Assembly: GCF_019145495.1 (NCBI RefSeq)
Contig: NZ_JAHSTU010000004.1
Location: forward strand, 310,001-374,000
DNA from: Pseudomonas azerbaijanoccidentalis
Lineage (GTDB): Bacteria; Pseudomonadota; Gammaproteobacteria; Pseudomonadales; Pseudomonadaceae
DNA: 64,000 nucleotides
Direction of reading: 5' to 3'
In this document: positions 1 to 8,039 of the stretch, piece by piece
How the letters are laid out: each line of letters opens with the position of its first letter
Numbering within the stretch: the stretch's first letter is position 1
Made by a program: the position numbers and the translations under genes
The notes under the pieces: generated by a model
What the model saw: only the letters and a program-made list of their open reading frames with translations
Told to the model about the DNA's origin: nothing
The model's database searches: none

Positions 1-903
1 AAACAGGTTTGGCTCGCTCACGAAATACAGGTTGCCAGCCTCGTCCATGGTCACGCCCTCGGCGCGTGGGATGGTCTTCTTCAGGCCGTTGAAGCCGCGC
101 AGCAGAGTCATGAAGCTGACCTGCTCGCCTTTTTCGTCCAGTTCGAGCAAGAGGTGCGAGTCAGCGGACAACACCAGGGTGTGGCCGGTCCGCGGATCGA
201 TGGCCAGAGCTGACAGATTGCGGATATCCAGCTCGTCGCTCGCCAGTGCCTGCTTGTCGCCGATCAGTTTCTGACCATCACTTTTCCACGTAAACAGTGC
301 CGGCGGGCGCTCTTCTCCGAGCAACAGCTGCTGATTGCGCGAATCCCAGGTGACAGCTTCAAAGGCTTTGTTCTGATCCTTCGACGGCCCGAGGTCGTAC
401 TTCGGGAAATCGGCGATGTTCAGCTCGCGGGTATTGGCATCGAGCTTGACGATCGTAACCACATGATCGCGCTCATCGACGATGGCCAGGTGGCCGTTGC
501 CCATCACCGTCACGCCCTCAGGATTGCTCCAGCCCACCAGCGCGATTTTGCGCAGCACATCACCCTGCAAGGTCAACTCGGCCAAAAACGGGTTTTTGCC
601 CATCACCGAAAACAGGGTCTTGCTTTGAGGGTCGTAGTCAAGGTCCGAAGCCTCGTCCTTCTCCATGCCCACTAGCGGCTTGGCATCGATGACCACCTGA
701 TAGTCCGGCAGCCAGACGCTCTCTTGGCGCTCGACCGGGCTTTCAAAACGCTCTTGCAGCCAAAGCACCCCACGGTCGTCCCAATGCATGGCAAACGCGA
801 GGCCATAAGCGGCGGCGATCACCAGCAAAAGCCAGGTATACCAACGCAAGGCAAAGCGTGAGCGGCGAGCGGTTTTCAGCGTGGGTAGCGGTTGGGTGGC
901 CAT
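1..903 (-). CDS. SdiA-regulated (YjiK-like) beta-propeller protein, partial (3' end off window)
   Basis: The reading frame runs open from an ATG at 903 to the left edge (301 codons seen, stop not in window). A basic N-terminus is followed by one membrane-spanning segment at about residues 17-36, so the rest should lie outside the cytoplasm, anchored to the inner membrane. The remainder has the repeating pattern of the SdiA-regulated/YjiK family: 'SDLDYDP', 'NPEGVTVMGNGHLAIVDE' and 'AEGVTMDEAGNLYFVSE', typical of calcium-dependent beta-propeller blades. The biochemical role of this family is not established. The Shine-Dalgarno is weak. A REP palindrome (1047-1082) lies just upstream. Family assignment is from motif recognition. 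Confidence 0.85.
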   Translation of the reverse strand, partial: MATQPLPTLKTARRSRFALRWYTWLLLVIAAAYGLAFAMHWDDRGVLWLQERFESPVERQESVWLPDYQVVIDAKPLVGMEKDEASDLDYDPQSKTLFSVMGKNPFLAELTLQGDVLRKIALVGWSNPEGVTVMGNGHLAIVDERDHVVTIVKLDANTRELNIADFPKYDLGPSKDQNKAFEAVTWDSRNQQLLLGEERPPALFTWKSDGQKLIGDKQALASDELDIRNLSALAIDPRTGHTLVLSADSHLLLELDEKGEQVSFMTLLRGFNGLKKTIPRAEGVTMDEAGNLYFVSEPNLF

Positions 904-1046
904 CGAGGGAATGCATCCAGAAATTCAGGCTATGGGTAATAGCACAATTGGGATCGGCTCAGACGCCGAAAGCCCTGGAATTATCCAGACAAGATGTGAA
1001 AAAAACGGGAAATGGCGGGATAGCCCTTTTGCGAGCCATTACAAAC

Positions 1047-1082
1047 CCCCTGTAGGAGCGAGCCTGCTCGCTCCTACAGGGG
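1047..1082. repeat. REP-like perfect palindrome (GTAGGAGCGAG family)
   Basis: Two perfect 16-base arms (CCCCTGTAGGAGCGAG and its complement) flank a 4-base loop. It is a single hairpin located 15 bases past the stop of the FAH gene and before the start of the leftmost gene. It can act as a transcript 3' end stabiliser between these two same-strand genes. It resembles family-2 REPs elsewhere in the window, but with CTCCTAC instead of CTCCCAC. Confidence 0.85.
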
Positions 1083-1097
1083 TTCACGGCGTCTGGA

Positions 1098-1763
1098 CTA
1101 GCGAACGCTGCTGTTAAAGCTGCTGGCGCCCGGCAGTTCCAGGACAATTTCGTCGCCGACGTTCAGCGGACCAACGCCCACTGGCGTGCCGGTGAGAATC
1201 ACATCACCGGCCTGCAGCGAGAAGCAGCCGGCCATGTGCTGGATCATCGGCACGATCGGGTTGAGCATCGCGCTGCTGTTGCCGTCCTGACGCACTTCGC
1301 CGTTGATGGTCAGGCGGATGCCGATGTCGGTCAGGTCAGCGAAGGTGCTGCCGGACACGAACGGGGCGATCACTGCGGCGCCATCGAACGATTTGGCGAT
1401 TTCCCAAGGCAAGCCTTTGGATTTCAGCTCGGCCTGCTTGTCGCGCAGGGTCAGGTCCAGGGCCGGAGCGAAACCGGAAATGGCGTCGAGCACTTCTTCG
1501 ACACTCGGCTTGGTCGACAAAGGCTTGCCGATCAACACCGCGATTTCTGCCTCGTAATGCACCGAACCGCGCTCGGTCGGAATGCTGAAACCACCTTCCA
1601 GCGGCACAACACAACTGCCCGGCTTGATGAACAGCAGCGGCTCGGTCGGTACCGGATTGTCCAGTTCCTTGGCGTGTTCGGCGTAGTTACGGCCGATGCA
1701 CACCACTTTCCCCAGCGGGAAGTGAATGCGCGTACCGTCGACATACTGGTGCTGATAGCTCAT
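1098..1763 (-). CDS. Fumarylacetoacetate hydrolase (FAH) family protein
   Basis: A 221-residue cytosolic protein of the FAH/YcgM/FAHD1 family. Family members cleave or decarboxylate 2-oxo acids such as acylpyruvates or oxaloacetate with a divalent metal. Metal-ligand signature 'HYEAE' lies at residues 69-73, the third acidic ligand is probably Asp103 in 'ALDLTLRD', and the closing 'TGTPVGVGPL' loop is present. The length is normal for the short bacterial subfamily. The start is supported by AGGAG seven bases upstream. It follows the D-2-hydroxyglutarate dehydrogenase gene after only 38 bases, so both are probably one transcript. That context suggests 2-oxo acid housekeeping next to serine synthesis, but the true substrate cannot be read from sequence. 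Confidence 0.93.
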   Translation of the reverse strand: MSYQHQYVDGTRIHFPLGKVVCIGRNYAEHAKELDNPVPTEPLLFIKPGSCVVPLEGGFSIPTERGSVHYEAEIAVLIGKPLSTKPSVEEVLDAISGFAPALDLTLRDKQAELKSKGLPWEIAKSFDGAAVIAPFVSGSTFADLTDIGIRLTINGEVRQDGNSSAMLNPIVPMIQHMAGCFSLQAGDVILTGTPVGVGPLNVGDEIVLELPGASSFNSSVR

Positions 1764-1801
1764 TACCGACTCCTGCTTCGTTGGCTCTTAAAGTTCGAAA
1801 A

Positions 1802-3226
1802 TCAAACAGCGAAAATCTTGCCCGGGTTCATGATGCCGTTCGGGTCGAACACTGCTTTGACGGCTTTCATGTACTCGATCTCAACCGGCGAACGGCTGTA
1901 GGTCAGGTAATCACGCTTGGTCATGCCCACACCGTGCTCGGCGGAAATCGAACCGTTGTACTTCTCGACGGTTTCGAACACCCACTTGTTGACGGTGGCG
2001 CACTTGGCGAAGAACTCATCTTTGCTCAGGTTATCCGGCTTGAGGATGTTCAAGTGCAGGTTGCCGTCGCCGATGTGGCCGAACCAGACGATTTCGAAGT
2101 CCGGGTAATGTTCGCCGACGATCGCGTCGATTTCCTTCAGGAACGCCGGGACTTTCGACACGGTGACCGAAATGTCGTTTTTGTACGGCGTCCAGTGGGA
2201 AATGGTTTCGGAGATGTATTCGCGCAGCTTCCACAGGTTGTGCAGCTGGGTTTCGCTCTGGCTCATCACGCCGTCCAGCACCCAGCCCTGCTCGACGCAG
2301 TGCTCGAAGGTTTCCAGGGCGTGGTTGGCCACTTCTTCGGTGGTCGCTTCGAATTCCAGCAGCGCGTAGAACGGGCAATCGGTTTCGAAGGGCGCCGGCA
2401 CATCGCCGCGGCCCATGACTTTGGCCAGGGCCTTGTCGGAGAAAAATTCGAAGGCCGTCAGATCGAGCTTGCTCTGGAACGCGTGCAGAACTGGCATGAT
2501 CGAGTCGAAATCGGCGGTGCCGAGGACCATCGCCGTGAGGTTTTTCGGTGCGCGATCCAGACGCATGGTCGCTTCGACCACGAAACCGAGGGTGCCTTCC
2601 GCGCCGATGAACAGCTGGCGCATGTCGTAGCCGGTGGCGTTCTTGATCAGGTCGCGGTTCAGCTCCAATACGTCGCCCTTGCCGGTGACGACTTTCATGC
2701 CGGCCACCCAGTTACGGGTCATGCCGTAGCGAATCACCTTGATCCCGCCGGCATTAGTGCCGATATTGCCGCCAATCTGGCTCGAACCGGACGAGGCGAA
2801 GTCCACCGGGTAGTACAGGCCTTTTTCTTCAGCGACGTTCTGCAATTGCTTGGTGACCACGCCCGGCTGACAAACGGCAGTGCGGTCGGTGAGGTTCACG
2901 TCGAGGATCTGGTTCATGTAGTCGAACGACACGACCACTTCACCGTTGGCTGCCACGGCCGCGGCAGACAAACCGGTACGGCCGCCGGACGGCACCAGCG
3001 CCACCTTGTGTTTGTTGGCCCACAGGACAATGGCCTGGACCTGCTCAGTGGTCTTGGGGAACACGATGGCGGTCGGGGCCGGGGCGAAATGCTTGGTCCA
3101 ATCCTTACCGTAAGCATTCAGGGAGTCGGCATCGGTCAGCACCTTGCCAGGCTCAACCAGGGTCTTCAGCTCATCAATCAGGGCAGGATTGGTCATCGAC
3201 AGAACTCTCGAACAATTCATGGTCAT
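1802..3226 (-). CDS. FAD-binding oxidoreductase, D-2-hydroxyglutarate dehydrogenase type
   Basis: A 474-residue protein with an N-terminal PCMH-type FAD domain ('PSGGRTGLS' near residues 79-87, 'GGNIGTNAGGIKVIRYG') and a C-terminal FAD-oxidase domain carrying the metal motif 'HIGDGNLHLN' and 'EHGVGMTKR'. The family oxidises D-2-hydroxy acids and passes electrons through ETF. In Pseudomonas this gene beside serA has been shown to encode D-2-hydroxyglutarate dehydrogenase, which removes the product formed when SerA regenerates NAD with 2-oxoglutarate. Divergence from serA fits that coupling. An alternative start at 3196 ('MTNPALIDEL') gives 464 residues and is the more usual N-terminus, but 'agga' upstream supports the ATG pair at 3220-3226 as well. 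Confidence 0.93.
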   Translation of the reverse strand: MTMNCSRVLSMTNPALIDELKTLVEPGKVLTDADSLNAYGKDWTKHFAPAPTAIVFPKTTEQVQAIVLWANKHKVALVPSGGRTGLSAAAVAANGEVVVSFDYMNQILDVNLTDRTAVCQPGVVTKQLQNVAEEKGLYYPVDFASSGSSQIGGNIGTNAGGIKVIRYGMTRNWVAGMKVVTGKGDVLELNRDLIKNATGYDMRQLFIGAEGTLGFVVEATMRLDRAPKNLTAMVLGTADFDSIMPVLHAFQSKLDLTAFEFFSDKALAKVMGRGDVPAPFETDCPFYALLEFEATTEEVANHALETFEHCVEQGWVLDGVMSQSETQLHNLWKLREYISETISHWTPYKNDISVTVSKVPAFLKEIDAIVGEHYPDFEIVWFGHIGDGNLHLNILKPDNLSKDEFFAKCATVNKWVFETVEKYNGSISAEHGVGMTKRDYLTYSRSPVEIEYMKAVKAVFDPNGIMNPGKIFAV

Positions 3227-3272
3227 CCTGAGAACGCTTCACGTCGCAGGAATGAGTGTTTAGCGGGGTGCA

Positions 3273-3284
3273 TATGCTAGCATA
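3273..3284. promoter_or_regulatory. 12-bp palindrome in the serA / D-2-HGDH divergent promoter region
   Basis: TATGCTAGCATA is a perfect self-complementary 12-mer in the spacer between the divergent dehydrogenase gene and serA. It contains -10-like hexamers on both strands, so it may be the core of back-to-back promoters or an operator. No experimental site is known to me. Confidence 0.35.
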
Positions 3285-3401
3285 ACGACCCCGCAGGATA
3301 GTGCCCAAGGGCTGTTCTGCGGTGACGGCTTTCCTGCCGTCCGGGTCAGCATCTGCTGGCTACTTCCTGCCATTTTTTCTCCGGGACACAGGTTTACGCA
3401 G

Positions 3402-4631
3402 ATGAGCAAGACTTCTCTCGATAAGAGCAAGATCAAGTTCCTTCTTCTCGAAGGCGTCCACCAATCGGCTGTCGACGTCCTCAAGGCGGCGGGCTACACC
3501 AGCATCGAGTACCTCACAGGTTCTCTGCCGGAAGCCCAGCTCAAGGAAAAGATCGCTGATGCTCACTTCATCGGCATTCGCTCCCGCACTCAACTGACCG
3601 AAGAAATCTTCGATCACGCGAAGAAACTGGTCGCTGTCGGCTGTTTCTGCATCGGCACCAACCAAGTCGACCTGAGTGCGGCCCGCGAGCGCGGTATCGC
3701 CGTGTTCAACGCGCCGTACTCCAACACTCGTTCCGTTGCCGAGCTGGTGCTGGCCGAAGCGATCCTGTTGCTGCGCGGCATCCCTGAGAAGAACGCTTCC
3801 TGCCACCGTGGCGGCTGGATCAAGAGCGCAGCCAACTCCTTCGAAATCCGCGGCAAGAAGCTGGGCATCGTCGGTTACGGCTCGATCGGTACGCAACTGT
3901 CGGTCCTGGCCGAAGGCCTGGGCATGCAGGTGTACTTCTACGACACCATCACCAAGTTGCCACTGGGTAACGCCACTCAGGTAGGCAACCTGCACGAGCT
4001 GCTGGCGATGTCCGACATCGTTTCGCTGCACGTTCCGGAAACCGCCGCCACCCAATGGATGATGGGCGAGAAGGAAATCCGCGCTATCAAGAAAGGCGGC
4101 ATCCTGATCAACGCAGCACGCGGTACTGTGGTCGAGTTGGACCACCTGGCTGCCGCCATCAAGGACAAGCACCTGATCGGCGCGGCCATCGACGTATTCC
4201 CGGTGGAGCCACGCTCCAACGACGAAGAGTTCGAAAGCCCGCTGCGTGGCCTGGACAACGTGATCCTGACCCCGCACATCGGTGGTTCCACCGCTGAAGC
4301 GCAGGCCAACATCGGTCTGGAAGTGGCAGAGAAGCTGGTCAAGTACAGCGATAACGGTACTTCGGTATCGTCCGTGAACTTCCCGGAAGTGGCCCTGCCG
4401 GCTCACCCTGGCAAGCACCGCCTGCTGCACATCCACGAGAACATTCCGGGTGTGATGAGCGAGATCAACAAGGTCTTCGCCGAAAACGGCATCAACATCT
4501 CCGGTCAGTTCCTGCAGACCAACGAGAAAGTCGGTTACGTGGTGATCGACGTCGACGCCGAATACTCGGACCTGGCGCAAGAGAAGCTGCAACACGTCAA
4601 CGGCACCATCCGTAGCCGCGTGTTGTTCTGA
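3402..4631 (+). CDS. serA: D-3-phosphoglycerate dehydrogenase
   Basis: A 409-residue enzyme for the first step of L-serine synthesis, oxidising 3-phosphoglycerate to 3-phosphohydroxypyruvate in the cytosol. The Rossmann NAD motif 'GYGSIG' is at residues 158-163. The catalytic trio Arg240 ('NAARGT'), Glu269 ('PVEP') and His292 ('TPHIGG') is intact. A C-terminal ACT domain (from about residue 338, 'LLHIHENIPGVMSEIN') makes it the serine-inhibited short type like E. coli SerA. The order SerA next to D-2-hydroxyglutarate dehydrogenase supports the NAD recycling scheme in which SerA also reduces 2-oxoglutarate. A strong bidirectional terminator follows at 4648-4680. Confidence 0.98.
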   Translation: MSKTSLDKSKIKFLLLEGVHQSAVDVLKAAGYTSIEYLTGSLPEAQLKEKIADAHFIGIRSRTQLTEEIFDHAKKLVAVGCFCIGTNQVDLSAARERGIAVFNAPYSNTRSVAELVLAEAILLLRGIPEKNASCHRGGWIKSAANSFEIRGKKLGIVGYGSIGTQLSVLAEGLGMQVYFYDTITKLPLGNATQVGNLHELLAMSDIVSLHVPETAATQWMMGEKEIRAIKKGGILINAARGTVVELDHLAAAIKDKHLIGAAIDVFPVEPRSNDEEFESPLRGLDNVILTPHIGGSTAEAQANIGLEVAEKLVKYSDNGTSVSSVNFPEVALPAHPGKHRLLHIHENIPGVMSEINKVFAENGINISGQFLQTNEKVGYVVIDVDAEYSDLAQEKLQHVNGTIRSRVLF

Positions 4632-4647
4632 TAGCGACTTGAGCGAC

Positions 4648-4680
4648 AAAAAAGGGAGCCCCTCGGGGCTCCCTTTTTTT
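4648..4680. terminator. Bidirectional rho-independent terminator, serA / DUF4399
   Basis: A perfect 9-bp GC-rich stem (GGGAGCCCC / GGGGCTCCC, 2-base loop, 4654-4673) is flanked by six A on the left and seven T on the right. It ends serA on the plus strand and the DUF4399 gene on the minus strand, whose stop codon overlaps the T-run. Confidence 0.95.
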
Positions 4681-5104
4681 ATTTGACGTTGACAGTGATT
4701 TTCTCGGAGACGATCGGTGGATCGAACGGCATGTGGCCGCTGTCGCCCAGGATCAATTGCAAGGTGTGCTCGCCCGGCGTCAGTGTCACTTCAGCCTGGG
4801 TCTGCGCTTTGCCAAAATGCACGTGGTTGGCATCGGTCGGAATCGGCTGGTTGGCGGCCGGCAGCTTGTCGACGTCAATCAGCAAATGGTGGTGGCCAGT
4901 GTTCTTGGTCACATCACCTGCGGGTGCCAGCGCAATATTCTTGACCGCAAACTTGACGACGAACGTCTTCGGGACCGTGGCGCCGTCCGCAGGAGAAACA
5001 ATGGACACTTCAGCGCCCTTGGGAGCCGGCGTAGCCGCACTGGCCAGTACCGAAACGCCCATTAGCAGGCCAGCCAAAGCAGCACGTGACATAAAGGTTT
5101 TCAT
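4679..5104 (-). CDS. DUF4399 domain periplasmic protein
   Basis: A 141-residue secreted protein. A signal peptide with a basic start and hydrophobic core ends near residue 23 ('LASA'). The mature part is one DUF4399 domain with the histidine-rich motifs 'NTGHHHLLID', 'HVHF' and 'GDSGHMPFDPP', which suggest metal binding, although no function has been established for the family. AACTGGAGAAGAGA precedes the ATG. It stands alone on the minus strand, convergent with serA (shared terminator) and divergent from the short solute-binding protein gene at 5240, as I recall for the PA0314-PA0316 region of P. aeruginosa. Confidence 0.93.
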   Translation of the reverse strand: MKTFMSRAALAGLLMGVSVLASAATPAPKGAEVSIVSPADGATVPKTFVVKFAVKNIALAPAGDVTKNTGHHHLLIDVDKLPAANQPIPTDANHVHFGKAQTQAEVTLTPGEHTLQLILGDSGHMPFDPPIVSEKITVNVK

Positions 5105-5239
5105 TCTCTTCTCCAGTTTTTCCGTAAAATCCGCGTGACCATGACAACTTCATGGTCAATCGTTGTCGAAGGCACTCGACAACCATAGCAAAGCGAGCCT
5201 GAATCAGAGGGTCGCCATAAAAAATTCAAAGGAGTGACC

Positions 5240-5824
5240 ATGCGCTTTCTGCCTGGCCTGATCTGCCTGCTACCCCTTTTGAGCCCGTTGGCTCATGCCG
5301 AATTGATTGACGACGTGAACGACCGCGGCGAATTACGCATTGCCGTTGAGGCTAATACACCCCCCTTCAATTTCAAGGAAGACGAAAAACTCGCGGGGTT
5401 CGAAGTCGAACTGGGTCAATTGCTGGCCAACGAACTGGATGTGCGCGCCGATTTCGTCGTCACCGACGCCAGCGATCTGCTCAATGGCGTAGAGAGCGGC
5501 AAATACGACATCGCCATCAATCACATTACAAAGACCGCGCCGCTGACGGATCGTTTCGACTTCAGCGAGCCTTACATCAAGACCAACGCGCAATTGATCG
5601 CGCAGAAAGAAGAGCCGAAATCCATCCTGCTGGTGCAGTCACTGACGGAAGAAAAACCCAAGGCCAACCCGACCGTGGAGCTGGCGATTCCGTTTCAGAA
5701 GGGCAATCCGGCGTTCCACGCCAGCCTGGAAAGTGCGCTGCAGCGGATCAAGGCCGATGGCCGACTGGCGGCGCTGGAGGAGAAATGGTTTGGAGCGGAA
5801 TCGGGGGCAGCTCCCAAACCCTGA
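5240..5824 (+). CDS. Short periplasmic solute-binding (SBP_bac_3) protein lacking most of lobe II
   Basis: 194 residues from the ATG at 5240, which has AAGGAG upstream; a GTG two codons earlier is less likely. A signal peptide ends at 'AHA' near residue 20. Lobe I of the amino-acid-type binding protein family is well preserved: 'RGELRIAVEANTPPFNFK', 'AGFEVELGQLLANEL', 'GKYDIAINHITKT', 'RFDFSEPYI'. The usual following stretch (the 'GKKVAV..GT' hinge and lobe II core, about 60-80 residues) is missing. The chain jumps to the C-terminal return helix 'ALQRIKADGRLAALEEKWFG'. No frameshift or stop marks the join. Normal members are about 230-260 residues, so ligand capture by lobe closure is doubtful. 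No permease genes are adjacent. Confidence 0.85.
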   Translation: MRFLPGLICLLPLLSPLAHAELIDDVNDRGELRIAVEANTPPFNFKEDEKLAGFEVELGQLLANELDVRADFVVTDASDLLNGVESGKYDIAINHITKTAPLTDRFDFSEPYIKTNAQLIAQKEEPKSILLVQSLTEEKPKANPTVELAIPFQKGNPAFHASLESALQRIKADGRLAALEEKWFGAESGAAPKP

Positions 5825-5836
5825 AATCTAAGAGCA

Positions 5837-5933
5837 ACCCTGTGGGGGCCAGCCTGTTGGCGATGGCAGCCTCACATTCAACATTGATGTTGAATGGGCG
5901 TGCCTCATCGCGAGCAGGCTCGCTCCCACAGGG
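5837..5933. repeat. REP pair (family 2, TGTGGGAGC type)
   Basis: Two inverted REP units (about 5838-5865 and 5905-5932; core 'GCGAGCAGGCTCGC') flank a nearly perfect 22-base palindrome built on CATTCAACAT (5875-5896). It lies between the convergent solute-binding protein and DUF523 genes. This is the REPIN-like arrangement known in P. fluorescens. Confidence 0.85.
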
Positions 5934-5946
5934 TTTTGTGGTGTTG

Positions 5947-6432
5947 TTAGTCCTGCGTTGCCAGCACCTGCGCCGCTTCGGCCAACTCCAGCTCACTGAA
6001 CACCAACACTCCATGGCGCTTGAGCAACGCTGCCGTCACCCCTTCGCCAGTGACTTTCACCCCACTGAACGTCCCGTCGTAGGTCAGCAGGTTGCCGCAT
6101 GAGGGGCTGTTGGCCTTGAGCACGGCAATGCGGATGCCGTGTTTTTGCACCAGCTCCAGCGCCTGATAAGCCCCGGACAGAAACGGCGCACTGACGTCCT
6201 CACCTTCGGTGGTGATCACCGAAGCATGACCTTCAAGCACTTCACGGCCCTGCCCACCCGGAATCTCCGCAGCCGCCCGTGGCGTCGGCAACCCTCCGGC
6301 GACTTCCGGGCACAACGGCACGACGCGACCTTCGTCGAGCCAGGCCTGAAGCTGATCGAACGGCCCGCTGGCACCACCGTCGTAACGAACGCGGTGCCCC
6401 AGCAGACAGCGGCTTACCAATATCTTCTGCAT
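5947..6432 (-). CDS. DUF523 family protein, TudS-like (thiouracil desulfidase) candidate
   Basis: 161 residues from the ATG at 6432 ('MQKILVSRC'). DUF523 proteins include TudS, an enzyme that removes sulfur from 2-thiouracil with a [4Fe-4S] cluster held by three cysteines. Three matching cysteines are visible: Cys9 ('SRCLLG'), Cys41 ('PLCPEVAGG') and Cys112 ('SPSCG'). The length is that of a stand-alone DUF523 protein. The start lies two bases after the stop of the 2OG-Fe(II) oxygenase gene, so the two are cotranscribed and probably translationally coupled. Desulfidase activity is inferred from the family and the cysteine set; it may act on another thionated base or metabolite. Confidence 0.88.
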   Translation of the reverse strand: MQKILVSRCLLGHRVRYDGGASGPFDQLQAWLDEGRVVPLCPEVAGGLPTPRAAAEIPGGQGREVLEGHASVITTEGEDVSAPFLSGAYQALELVQKHGIRIAVLKANSPSCGNLLTYDGTFSGVKVTGEGVTAALLKRHGVLVFSELELAEAAQVLATQD

Positions 6433-6434
6433 GA

Positions 6435-7067
6435 TCAGAACGGCTCGTTGCCCCGACGACGGAACCAACCGGTCAACGACAGGCGCTCCCGGGTCGCAGG
6501 CAGGACTTCATGGGGGACGTCACCCGACAGGAATACAACCAGGCAGCCACCGGTCGGCACCACATCGTATTCCGCGCTTTCATCCAGGTACATGCGCAAC
6601 TGGCCGCCATGCTCGGGCAGCCACGCGTCATTGAGGTAGACCACCGCCGACACCATGCGCCGATCGTCATCGCGAAAACGGTCGACATGCCTGAGGTAAA
6701 ACGCGCCGGGTGGGTACATCGCGAAATGGCTTTCGAAATCTTCCAGCCCCAGGAACAGATCACGGTTCATCGCCTCGCGCAGGCTGTCCATCAACCCCAG
6801 ATAACTGTCGCAAGCCTCGGCCTGGCCGGGCTCGATCCACTGGATATGATCGCCACGAATCCCCTCACGGATCTCCGATGTCGGCCCGCGCCCGACCGCC
6901 GCCGGGGCCAGTTCACCCTCGGCAGCACGTTTACGGCACTCGGCCGCCAGCGCTCGGGTCAGATCCAGAGGCAGGAAAATATTCTGCTGCGACCAGCCAT
7001 TGGCGGCCAAGTCGTCGACGATTCGTAACAGCAGCGGGTGATCAGAAGGTATTTGCATGGCGCGCAT
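6435..7067 (-). CDS. 2-oxoglutarate/Fe(II)-dependent prolyl-4-hydroxylase-like oxygenase
   Basis: 210 residues from the ATG at 7067, chosen because AGGA lies five bases upstream; a second ATG follows at 7058. The C-terminal half is a P4Hc double-stranded beta-helix. The iron triad is His127 and Asp129 ('LRHVDRFRDD') with His186 ('GDVPHEVLP'); an arginine-containing strand for 2-oxoglutarate ('TRERLSLTGWF') follows. The spacing and 'GGQLRMYL' strand agree with bacterial 2OG-Fe(II) oxygenases related to those that hydroxylate protein prolines such as EF-Tu. The substrate is unknown. It is the first gene of a two-gene operon with the DUF523 gene and is divergent from the DUF2059 gene. Confidence 0.92.
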   Translation of the reverse strand: MRAMQIPSDHPLLLRIVDDLAANGWSQQNIFLPLDLTRALAAECRKRAAEGELAPAAVGRGPTSEIREGIRGDHIQWIEPGQAEACDSYLGLMDSLREAMNRDLFLGLEDFESHFAMYPPGAFYLRHVDRFRDDDRRMVSAVVYLNDAWLPEHGGQLRMYLDESAEYDVVPTGGCLVVFLSGDVPHEVLPATRERLSLTGWFRRRGNEPF

Positions 7068-7175
7068 AGTATTCCTGCGCCTGAAAATCCGACAGAGCCA
7101 CGCAGCGGGTTGATACGAATTCTCGACAAGTCCTGATGCCACACGGAGAATAGTCGCCTGCCGACAGGAGTCCCT

Positions 7176-7928
7176 ATGCGCCGTTTGCTTTTCTCACTGC
7201 TGATGTTCTGTGTATTGCCCGCCTGGGCAGACGGCCACGACCAGTTGTACAAGGTCGCCGGCTGGCCGGAACAACGCGCGCATTTCAATGACGCCCTTTC
7301 GGCCGCGCAGCAACGCTACCAAAGCAGCCTGCCTCCGGCGGTGTTTCAGGCGCTGGTCAACAACAGCAATCAGCGTTTTTCCCCCAATGCCGTGGACCAG
7401 CGTGCCGAAGCGCAACTGCGTAAAAACCTCGCCGATCCAAAACCCGCACTGGCATTCTTTCAATCGCCGCTGGGCAAGAAGATCGTCGCCGCCGAGCTAC
7501 TCGCCACCCGTCGCGACCAACTGGCGAAAAACGCCAAGGGTTTGCCGAAGATGCAGGCCAGCGACAGTCGCCTGCTGATCATCGGCCATCTGGCCCAGGC
7601 CCTGCCCGCCCGTGAGGCTGGCGCCGAGGTCAGTCTGGCGATTGCGGGCGTGGCCGCCGACAGCCTGAGCTCGATGATCCCCGGCCTGCTCGGTGCCGGT
7701 CAGGCCCAAGGCATGCTCAACGGCCAGCGCCAGCGTTTGATGGACCAGATCGGCAGCGACCTGAACAACACGTTGCTGTACGTCTATCGCGATCTGTCGG
7801 ATGAAGAGCTGGAAGAGTTCGCCACGTTTGCCGAATCGACGGAAGGCAAGGCGTATTACCAGGCAGCGCTGGCGGCGATCAAGGCGGGGTTGGCGGTGGG
7901 GCAGAATCCTTCGAATCTCAGCCAGTGA
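7176..7928 (+). CDS. DUF2059 domain exported protein
   Basis: 250 residues with a signal peptide (basic 'MRRLLF', hydrophobic core, cleavage after 'AWA' near residue 18). The mature chain is helical and ends with a DUF2059-type segment ('LSDEELEEFATFAESTEGKAYYQAALAAI'). Such proteins are periplasmic and of unknown function. The start has ACAGGAG seven bases upstream. It is divergent from the oxygenase/DUF523 operon with 108 bases between the starts, which must hold both promoters. A REP pair follows the stop. Confidence 0.9.
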   Translation: MRRLLFSLLMFCVLPAWADGHDQLYKVAGWPEQRAHFNDALSAAQQRYQSSLPPAVFQALVNNSNQRFSPNAVDQRAEAQLRKNLADPKPALAFFQSPLGKKIVAAELLATRRDQLAKNAKGLPKMQASDSRLLIIGHLAQALPAREAGAEVSLAIAGVAADSLSSMIPGLLGAGQAQGMLNGQRQRLMDQIGSDLNNTLLYVYRDLSDEELEEFATFAESTEGKAYYQAALAAIKAGLAVGQNPSNLSQ

Positions 7929-7950
7929 ACTTTGGCGCCTTATAGATCGC

Positions 7951-8025
7951 CATCGCTAGCAGGCTAGCTCCCACAGGGGGCCAGGGTACGCAGATCCACT
8001 GTGGGAGCCAGCCTGCTGGCGATGA
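7951..8025. repeat. REP pair (family 2)
   Basis: Inverted units at about 7951-7976 (CATCGCTAGCAGGCTAGCTC) and 7998-8025 (GTGGGAGCCAGCCTGCTGGC) lie between the convergent DUF2059 and alpha/beta hydrolase genes. Confidence 0.85.
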
Positions 8026-8039
8026 GGCCCGACCAATCG

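Noticed and set aside
1781..3280. A 499-codon open frame opposite the D-2-hydroxyglutarate dehydrogenase gene
   Set aside because: It mirrors the codon pattern of the real gene, is rich in His/Arg/Val/Gln typical of antisense frames in GC-rich DNA, and has no domain.
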